The notes under the pieces were generated by a model. It saw nothing but the letters and a program-made list of their open reading frames with translations, made no database searches and was not told the DNA's origin. This document shows positions 58,701 through 64,000 of a stretch of DNA of 64,000 nt, one piece after another. The stretch is from CBDCRK01 sp965220955 (GTDB taxonomy: Bacteria; Desulfobacterota; Binatia; Bin18; CBDCRK01): contig CBDCRK010000032.1 of NCBI GenBank assembly GCA_965220955.1, forward strand, positions 124,001-188,000, in the 5' to 3' direction. Numbering within the stretch: the stretch's first letter is position 1; every line of letters begins with the position of its first letter. The position numbers were made by a program, and so were the translations under genes.

Positions 58701-59576
58701 TTAAAACACTCGCACAAGCCGCCACTGACCTTCCTCCTGCTGAGCCAGAGCAACACTCTCCTCCTTGTCAGTGAGCAAGTGGATAATCTCTCCCTCACGG
58801 CCACAGAGACTGAGCTGATCGAGAATCCTCTGTTGCCCCTGACGTAGTTTCCTTGCTACCCCTATCTCTACTGTGACTTCCCGGTAGCAGCAAAGAGCCT
58901 GACGCAGGGAGAGAAAAGAGGACTGATGGGATAGCAGTGGCGTAGAGATCTCGTTAAAGGGAACAGCTTGGGCAATGGAAAAAGAGCCAAATGCCACGCG
59001 CCTTAACCGCAGGAGATGGGCCCCGCACCCCAGAGCTTTACCTATGTCGGCAGCCAGAGAGCGCACGTATGTCCCCTTGGAGCAAAGGAGAGCAAAGGAG
59101 ATCTCGTCAGAAGAGAACTGCTGCAGGGACAGAGATATAATCGTCACAGGTCGTAATTCTCTTTCTACTTCCATTCCCCGGCGGGCAAGCTTGTAGAGAG
59201 GAACCCCAGCCTTCTTTATGGCTGAGTACATTGGGGGGAGTTGGGCTTGTTCTCCAGTAAAGCACCTCTCCATCTCCACAAGTTCCTTCTCCCCCAGGAG
59301 AGGAACGGGAGCAATGCGAACCACCTTTCCAGTTGCATCAAGGGTATCGGTCTCTATGCCCAGCTTGATCACGCCAGTATAGCTTTTTGATGCTGAGGCA
59401 AGAAACTGCACAATTTTTGTTCCCGCGCCAAGACATAGGGGAAGCACCCCGCTAGCAGACGGGTCTAATGTTCCTAGGTGACCGACTTTGCACCCGCGCA
59501 GTCGTTTTTTCACCACCCGCACCACCTGGGCGGAGGTTACTCCTTCTGGCTTATCAACAAGTAAGACGCCGTCCAT
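58701..59576 (-). CDS. truB: tRNA pseudouridine(55) synthase
   Basis: Isomerises U55 in the T loop of tRNAs. 291 residues. Starts DGVLLVDKPEGVTSAQVVRV; the catalytic Asp is in KVGHLGTLDPSASGVLPLCL; QLPPMYSAIKKAGVPLYKLA and the active-site LLCSKGTYVRSLAADIGKAL follow, with a C-terminal PUA-like domain. Between rbfA and rpsO as usual in nusA-infB operons. Confidence 0.95.
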   Translation of the reverse strand: MDGVLLVDKPEGVTSAQVVRVVKKRLRGCKVGHLGTLDPSASGVLPLCLGAGTKIVQFLASASKSYTGVIKLGIETDTLDATGKVVRIAPVPLLGEKELVEMERCFTGEQAQLPPMYSAIKKAGVPLYKLARRGMEVERELRPVTIISLSLQQFSSDEISFALLCSKGTYVRSLAADIGKALGCGAHLLRLRRVAFGSFSIAQAVPFNEISTPLLSHQSSFLSLRQALCCYREVTVEIGVARKLRQGQQRILDQLSLCGREGEIIHLLTDKEESVALAQQEEGQWRLVRVF

Positions 59577-59731
59577 GGGTAGGGCTTAAGTAGTGGGAAC
59601 TCTTGTCCCTTCCTTCAACCTCTCGCCGAAGAGATTGTTGATTGAGTTAGGACCAAAAAATAACTCCTGTGAGGGAGAGTTGGGAGGATAAAAATGAAGC
59701 CGTTTACCACAGGATATTGAGCAACTACGGA
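59577..59731. other. Spacer between truB and rbfA
   Basis: About 155 bases within the operon. No gene, RNA or hairpin recognised. Confidence 0.3.
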
Positions 59732-60076
59732 TTAATCCTCTTTGGCAATCTGCCGAAGAAGTGAGTCTACTCGCTCGGCCTGCTCTGAAGTAGAGTCATA
59801 GGTAAAATGCAACTCTGGGGTATAGCGGAGCTTAAGCCTACGGGAGATGTGGGTTTTAATATATCTGCTAGCACTCTCTAAGCCCGCTAATGCCCTCTCC
59901 CGCTCTACTGAAGGAAAAGTGGTAAAATATATCGTGGTGAACTTTAAGTCTTCACTAACCCGTATGCCAGTCAAAGTGACCATACCAATGCGGGGATCTT
60001 TGATCTCATGGACAAGTGCTTGAGAGATCTCCTCAAGAAGAAGCGAGGCAACCCGTTCCGTGCGTCGACGTCCCAT
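59732..60076 (-). CDS. rbfA: 30S ribosome-binding factor A
   Basis: Late 30S assembly factor acting on the 16S 5' helix; important in cold. 114 residues with GRRRTERVASLLLEEISQAL, DPRIGMVTLTGIRVSEDLKF and YFTTFPSVERERALAGLESA, plus LRYTPELHFTYDSTSEQAER. Normal for the family. Follows the DUF503 gene by 14 bases. Confidence 0.95.
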   Translation of the reverse strand: MGRRRTERVASLLLEEISQALVHEIKDPRIGMVTLTGIRVSEDLKFTTIYFTTFPSVERERALAGLESASRYIKTHISRRLKLRYTPELHFTYDSTSEQAERVDSLLRQIAKED

Positions 60077-60090
60077 TCAGGATTCCATTT

Positions 60091-60381
60091 TCACTTGTAG
60101 TGAAGAAATTCTACCTTTTCTTCTCCCACCTGAGCCACATACAGATTTTCGATAAAGCTTATGACCTGGCGTAGAGTTCCGTCCACATATCCCTGATCTG
60201 TTCCTACCTGACAGATCCCCAGAACTGCTTTTTGCCAGAGATCATGCCCATCGCACTCAGCAATAGAGACATTAAATTCGTCTCTCACCCGGCTTTTAAT
60301 CTTCCTGAGCACTCCCCGCTTTTCTTTCAGCGAATGGCCATCAGAAAGATATAGCGTCAGTTGCATCACTCCCACCACCAT
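60091..60381 (-). CDS. DUF503 (YlxP-like) family protein
   Basis: A 96-residue protein with VVGVMQLTLYLSDGHSLKEK, RGVLRKIKSRVRDEFNVSIA and AECDGHDLWQKAVLG. The family (YlxP in Bacillus) is conserved between infB and rbfA and is linked to ribosome-related processes, with no defined reaction. The position is canonical. Confidence 0.92.
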   Translation of the reverse strand: MVVGVMQLTLYLSDGHSLKEKRGVLRKIKSRVRDEFNVSIAECDGHDLWQKAVLGICQVGTDQGYVDGTLRQVISFIENLYVAQVGEEKVEFLHYK

Positions 60382-60453
60382 AAAGGCCTCAGGCTTAGTC
60401 TTGTGACACGACAGATCTGTTCCGAGCCAAATCGCTTTTTCGCACCTTCACCC

Positions 60454-60482
60454 GGTTACCCCTCGACAAGCTCCGGGTAACC
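60454..60482. terminator. Inverted repeat between infB and the DUF503 gene
   Basis: GGTTACCC and GGGTAACC form a perfect 8-bp stem around CTCGACAAGCTCC, 20 bases after the infB stop. It could be an attenuating hairpin or an RNA-processing site; the CTCGACAAGCTC core resembles the dispersed TTCGAC-GCTCAGG repeat family. Confidence 0.4.
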
Positions 60483-60502
60483 AAAGACTCTTTCAGCAAG
60501 TG

Positions 60503-63259
60503 TTAGACTCGCCGTTCTACCTCTTGCAGGCGAGGCTCAAGCCGGCGGGCTACTTCCTCCATCTCAAACGTCTCGATGATATCCCCGGGCTTGATGTCAT
60601 GGAAATTTTCTAGGCTGATGCCACACTCATACCCCGCGGCCACCTCACGCACATCGTCCTTAAAGCGTCGCAAACTTCTCACTCTACCCGTGTGCACTAC
60701 CGTGTGGTCACGGACAACCCGTGCCTGGGCGTTACGGGTAAGCCTACCCTCAGTAACAAAACAGCCAGCAATAACACCAACACTGGAAACCGGGAAGGTC
60801 TGCCGGACTTCGGCCTGGCCGATGGACTGCTCTCGGTATGTCGGCGCAAGCAATCCCTCCAGGGCAGCACGCATGTCGTCAATAAGGTTATAAATAACGT
60901 TGTAGAGGCGTATATCGACCCCTTGCCGCTCCGCCAGCTGCACTGCCTTTGCCTCTGGGCGAACGTTAAACCCAATAATGATCCCGCCTGCAGCTGTAGC
61001 AAGATCTACGTCTGATTCCGAGACCCCGCCTACCGAGGTGTGGAGAATATTGAGCTTGACCTCATCCACAGAAAGACGTTGCAACACCTCACTCACAGCT
61101 TCCACTGACCCGTGCACGTCACCCTTGATAATCACCCGCAGCTCCTTCGTCTCACCCGCTTGGATCTGCTGGTAAAGGTCCTCAAGCGTTGCTTTACTCG
61201 TCTTGATAAGCTCGGTTTCTCGCTGCTTGGTCCGACGATGCTCAGCCACCTGACGGGCCTTGGCTTCATCATGCATGGCAATAAAAAAGTCACCGGCCTC
61301 GGGGACGCCGCTAAGCCCCAAGATTTCCACCGATACAGAGGGAGAAGCATCTTCCACTCGGTGCCCCCAGCTGTCAATCATCGCCCGTACCCGACCGTAT
61401 TGGGTGCCACATACAAACGGGTCTCCCACCTTAAGAATTCCTTCCTGTATTAACACTGTGGCCACCGGGCCTCGCCCCCGATCTAGTTTTGCTTCGACAA
61501 TGGCTCCACGAGCCAACTTCGTGGGTTGGGCCTTAAGCTCCATTACCTCTGCCTGCAATAAGATCATCTCCAGTAGTTGCCCTAAGCCCTCACCGGTCTT
61601 GGCCGAGACCAAAACAATTATGGTCTCTCCACCCCACTCTTCTGACACCAACCCATGCTCCATCAACCCTCGCTTTACCTTTTCAGGGTCCGCCCCAGGC
61701 TTATCAATCTTATTAATGGCAACAATTATGGGCACTCCCGCAGCTCGAGCATGATTGACCGCCTCAAGCGTCTGGGGCATGACTCCATCATCGGCCGCTA
61801 CCACCAACACCACGATGTCCGTCACCTTGGCACCGCGGGCGCGCATGGCAGTAAACGCCTCATGACCAGGAGTGTCGAGAAAGGTCACTACACGGCCATC
61901 AACCTGCACACTATAAGCACCAATATGCTGAGTGATGCCGCCGACCTCCTGGGCAGTAACATTGGTCCGGCGCACTGCGTCTAAAACAGAAGTTTTACCA
62001 TGGTCCACATGGCCCATAATCGTTACCACGGGTGGACGGGGTTCCAATCTCTCCTCGCTATCTTGCACCTCATGGTCCATCTCTAGGGTAGTTTCTACAT
62101 CAAAGGCCACATTCTCTACCGTATGGTCAAAATCTGCAGCCACCAGGGCCGCAGTCTCGGCATCAATGACCTGGTTAATTGTGGCCATGATCCCTAAATT
62201 CATGAGCTTTTTGATCATCTCACCTGCTTTAACTCCCATCGCCTTGGCCAGATCGCCTACGGTAATAACTTCTGAAACCCTAACTACCCGCTTGCTGGCC
62301 TTGGGAACGGTGAGCGCAGTCTGTTTCTGCTCTTTACCAGGCAGTGCCCTCTTTTTCCTCGGGACCCGAGTTGAACGTTCCGTTCGGTCACGGAACTCGA
62401 TAACCTCGGGTCTATGGATGAGCTTACGCTTTCTAGGCTTTTTCTCCGCGGCTTCCCCTCCACCAACCTTCCCTACTTCTTCCTGCTTAGGGGCTGTGGC
62501 CTCTGGTTGCATTTTAGGCGTAGGTGCCACCTTATTCAGATCGATACGGCCAAGGATGCGAGAAGGACGGACCTCCTCTACGGCAAGCTCTGCCTGTACC
62601 TCTGCTGGCAGGGAAGGTACCGCTAGGGACGGCTCGGGGGAAAGCGCCTCTGGAGGTAACTGGGGTTCAGACGCAGATGCTTCTAGTTCGACCTCCTGCA
62701 GAGGGGGTAGCTCAGATTCTACATCTGTTACAGGAGAAGCTTGGGTTGCAGAGGGTTCAGGAAAAGGAAGGGGCTCGGATGGGGAGAGTAATTCCTCTGA
62801 AGGTGGCAGCTCAAAAGCAATGGCTGGTATCGACTCAAACGGCTCAGTAATCTCTGGAGCAGAGTCCCCAGTCTCTTTGGGTTTTTCTTCTAGTCCCTCC
62901 GTCGATTCCCTCTGAACCTCAACCCGGTTGGTGCGTCTGCGGATCAAACCAGCATGAAGACGGTTCTCTGTCACCTTCTCTTTGGTGGTGATTACTTGCT
63001 CAGCAGTCTCGTCCCGCTCTGTCACCAGCCGTTCAGATACAACCTTTTCCTGGCCTGGGGGCAAAGCTGGCTCCTGGACAAGGCCCTTCTTGACAAGGCC
63101 CTTCTTGACAAGGCCCTTCTTGACATCCTCAGCTTCCTCGTCAGTAAGCGAACTTTGTGCTTTTTTGCCCTTGTAACCCAACTCATCAAGTTCGGCGAGG
63201 AGGATCTTGGGTAGCATGTTCCACTCTTTCGCCAGCTCGTGGATCCGCTTGCGCGACAT
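60503..63259 (-). CDS. infB: Translation initiation factor IF-2
   Basis: GTPase that delivers initiator fMet-tRNA to the 30S subunit. 918 residues. N-terminal IF2_N domain (RKRIHELAKEWNMLPKILLA), then a long acidic/proline-rich linker, a second IF2_N, and the G domain with TIMGHVDHGKTSVLDAVR (G1), DTPGHEAFTAM (G3) and AINKIDKPGAD (G4), then domains 2-4. The N-terminal linker contains KKGLV three times, from a perfect 15-bp tandem repeat. Between ylxR and the DUF503 gene. Confidence 0.97.
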   Translation of the reverse strand: MSRKRIHELAKEWNMLPKILLAELDELGYKGKKAQSSLTDEEAEDVKKGLVKKGLVKKGLVQEPALPPGQEKVVSERLVTERDETAEQVITTKEKVTENRLHAGLIRRRTNRVEVQRESTEGLEEKPKETGDSAPEITEPFESIPAIAFELPPSEELLSPSEPLPFPEPSATQASPVTDVESELPPLQEVELEASASEPQLPPEALSPEPSLAVPSLPAEVQAELAVEEVRPSRILGRIDLNKVAPTPKMQPEATAPKQEEVGKVGGGEAAEKKPRKRKLIHRPEVIEFRDRTERSTRVPRKKRALPGKEQKQTALTVPKASKRVVRVSEVITVGDLAKAMGVKAGEMIKKLMNLGIMATINQVIDAETAALVAADFDHTVENVAFDVETTLEMDHEVQDSEERLEPRPPVVTIMGHVDHGKTSVLDAVRRTNVTAQEVGGITQHIGAYSVQVDGRVVTFLDTPGHEAFTAMRARGAKVTDIVVLVVAADDGVMPQTLEAVNHARAAGVPIIVAINKIDKPGADPEKVKRGLMEHGLVSEEWGGETIIVLVSAKTGEGLGQLLEMILLQAEVMELKAQPTKLARGAIVEAKLDRGRGPVATVLIQEGILKVGDPFVCGTQYGRVRAMIDSWGHRVEDASPSVSVEILGLSGVPEAGDFFIAMHDEAKARQVAEHRRTKQRETELIKTSKATLEDLYQQIQAGETKELRVIIKGDVHGSVEAVSEVLQRLSVDEVKLNILHTSVGGVSESDVDLATAAGGIIIGFNVRPEAKAVQLAERQGVDIRLYNVIYNLIDDMRAALEGLLAPTYREQSIGQAEVRQTFPVSSVGVIAGCFVTEGRLTRNAQARVVRDHTVVHTGRVRSLRRFKDDVREVAAGYECGISLENFHDIKPGDIIETFEMEEVARRLEPRLQEVERRV
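63077..63121. repeat. Perfect 15-bp tandem repeat (x3) in infB
   Basis: GACAAGGCCCTTCTT occurs three times in direct succession, encoding KKGLV repeats near residue 50-62 of IF-2. Being in the disordered linker, changes in copy number would keep the frame. Confidence 0.9.
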
Positions 63260-63265
63260 AACACC

Positions 63266-63601
63266 TCACTGCGATAAAAACTGCGAGCAGGGCTCGCCGT
63301 CTAATGCTCCACTTAGCTCTGCCCGCTGCCAGAGCAGTTCTACAACTCTCTCTCGCTCAGCCTTAGCGATCGCCTGGCGTAGTGACCGGATAAATGCTGA
63401 ACGTGCCAAACAAAACGCTCGCCAGCACTTGGGCTGACGGTGAAGGTAGCCTCCCCTTCCCCTCGCCTTCCTATACGGATCATAACGTAGGTTCCCCTGC
63501 GGCGTCAGGGTCAGGCGCAGGAGAGCAGTCTGATCCCCCCGTCGTCCACATCCCAGGCATGTCCGAATAGGAACATGCGGGCGATCTTCCTTTCTGGTCA
63601 C
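63266..63601 (-). CDS. ylxR: YlxR/DUF448-family RNA-binding protein
   Basis: A 111-residue protein with HVPIRTCLGCGRRGDQTALL, LRLTLTPQGNLRYDP and RGRGGYLHRQPKCWRAFC. The R-x-C-x-G-C motif and position between nusA and infB are diagnostic. The family acts as a nucleoid/RNA-associated regulator in some bacteria. Its start overlaps the nusA stop by four bases. Confidence 0.94.
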   Translation of the reverse strand: MTRKEDRPHVPIRTCLGCGRRGDQTALLRLTLTPQGNLRYDPYRKARGRGGYLHRQPKCWRAFCLARSAFIRSLRQAIAKAERERVVELLWQRAELSGALDGEPCSQFLSQ

Positions 63602-64000
63602 CCTTGAGATGGTTCCTCCACTGTTAGGCTTGCCTCTACCTCTAGGCTTGCCTCTACCTCAATTTCGCCTTCCTCTTGCTTAGCTGCTACATGTGCTTTT
63701 GCTGCCTCCAGAATAAGTACCGCCTTGTCCTGACCAATCCCCTCAACCTCAGCGAGCGCGTCTGAATCTGTAACGGTAACATCCTCGGCTGATCTGAAGC
63801 CACTCTGGTAGAGTAGCTCAGCGGTCAGGTCACCAATCCCTGGCACAGCAGTAAGCGAGTCTAAGGCTTGGGTGTGTTTAGCCTCAGCCTCAGCCTCGCC
63901 AACCACGTCAAGCTTCCAGCCAGTCAAACGTGCTGCAAGGCGTATGTTCTGGCCCTTCTTGCCAATAGCCAGGGCCAGCTGATCATCCGGGGCAATCACT
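63598..64000 (-). CDS. nusA: Transcription termination/antitermination factor NusA, C-terminal part
   Basis: The last 133 residues of NusA; the 5' end lies beyond the right edge. It shows the end of the KH2 domain (APDDQLALAIGKKGQNIRLA) then helix-hairpin-helix repeats (LTAVPGIGDLTAELLYQSGF and VEGIGQDKAVLILEAAKAHV). The acidic tail has EVEASL twice, from an 18-bp tandem repeat. First gene of nusA-ylxR-infB as seen here. Confidence 0.94.
   Translation of the reverse strand, partial: VIAPDDQLALAIGKKGQNIRLAARLTGWKLDVVGEAEAEAKHTQALDSLTAVPGIGDLTAELLYQSGFRSAEDVTVTDSDALAEVEGIGQDKAVLILEAAKAHVAAKQEEGEIEVEASLEVEASLTVEEPSQG
63625..63660. repeat. Perfect 18-bp tandem repeat (x2) in nusA
   Basis: TAGGCTTGCCTCTACCTC occurs twice in direct succession in the 3' end of nusA, encoding a duplicated EVEASL segment of the acidic tail. 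Confidence 0.9.

Noticed and set aside
61932..62915. Long plus-strand open frame (327 residues) opposite infB
   Set aside because: Serine/threonine-rich low-complexity translation, antisense to a clearly coding IF-2 linker; it is a shadow of the biased codons on the other strand.
1..64000. CRISPR arrays, transposase genes, integrases, rRNA genes
   Set aside because: Looked for; no regularly spaced repeats, no DDE/IS-type transposase, no integrase and no rRNA stretch seen in this window.

Overview
The window is bacterial chromosome, probably from an uncultured, GC-moderate Gram-negative lineage. A meso-diaminopimelate-type MurE, an FtsQ/FtsA/FtsZ division block and a PurS/PurQ/small-PurL purine operon define the cell type. 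The combination of a copper membrane monooxygenase operon, several luciferase-like (LLM) flavin oxidoreductases and a Rieske dioxygenase resembles what is known of phyla such as Binatota, Tectomicrobia or Rokubacteria. That placement is an inference from gene content, not a phylogeny.

Layout. 1-12.6 kb (+): the division and cell wall cluster murE-(murF remnant)-mraY-murD-ftsW-murG-murC-murB-ftsQ-ftsA-ftsZ. 12.6-14.5 kb (-): three PIN-type toxin loci; one toxin gene is broken, and one intact toxin gene follows an antitoxin gene broken by an 8-bp duplication. 14.6-18.4 kb (+): a carboxylase remnant, then a Rieske dioxygenase (alpha and beta), an LLM oxidoreductase and a short-chain dehydrogenase. 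18.5-20.6 kb: a scrapyard holding a truncated DUF1330 gene, an AT-rich ankyrin/DUF4189 pseudogene, a glycosyltransferase tail and a palindromic repeat. 20.7-32.1 kb (+): the copper monooxygenase cluster, comprising an accessory protein, subunits C and A, a small accessory protein, subunit B, a multicopper oxidase, a cupredoxin, an LLM protein, a decayed reductase, a Tat-exported small subunit with its GMC dehydrogenase, and a zinc alcohol dehydrogenase. 32.3-45.4 kb: mixed metabolism (serC, HAD phosphatase, Gfo/Idh oxidoreductase, two LLM genes, VRR-NUC nuclease, Rrf2 regulator, S9 peptidase, DAO-type oxidase, nitronate monooxygenase). 45.5-48.7 kb: tRNA-Gly, pgsA, a frameshifted lytic transglycosylase, nadB. 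48.8-55.6 kb (-): purB-purC-purS-purQ-purL-purF. 55.7-64 kb (-): nusA-ylxR-infB-DUF503-rbfA-truB-rpsO-pnp-dut.

How the genes work together. The most interesting system is the monooxygenase cluster. Its three subunits keep the recognised copper ligands (N-terminal His and HVH of subunit B; Asp/His/His and Asn/His/His of subunit C). It is followed by two periplasmic copper proteins and by a GMC dehydrogenase plus a zinc alcohol dehydrogenase, with no XoxF/MxaF methanol dehydrogenase in view. A parsimonious reading is hydrocarbon -> alcohol -> aldehyde, perhaps on short-chain alkanes rather than methane; the substrate cannot be read from sequence.

A second theme is decay. Several genes keep recognisable ends but have lost their middles (murF, acyl-CoA carboxylase, ferredoxin reductase) or carry single-base or short-duplication lesions (lytic transglycosylase, ankyrin protein, vapB). 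A third is small dispersed repeats, including one family that appears to have inserted in frame into murE and nadB. Some single-base lesions could be assembly errors; the large deletions are harder to explain that way.
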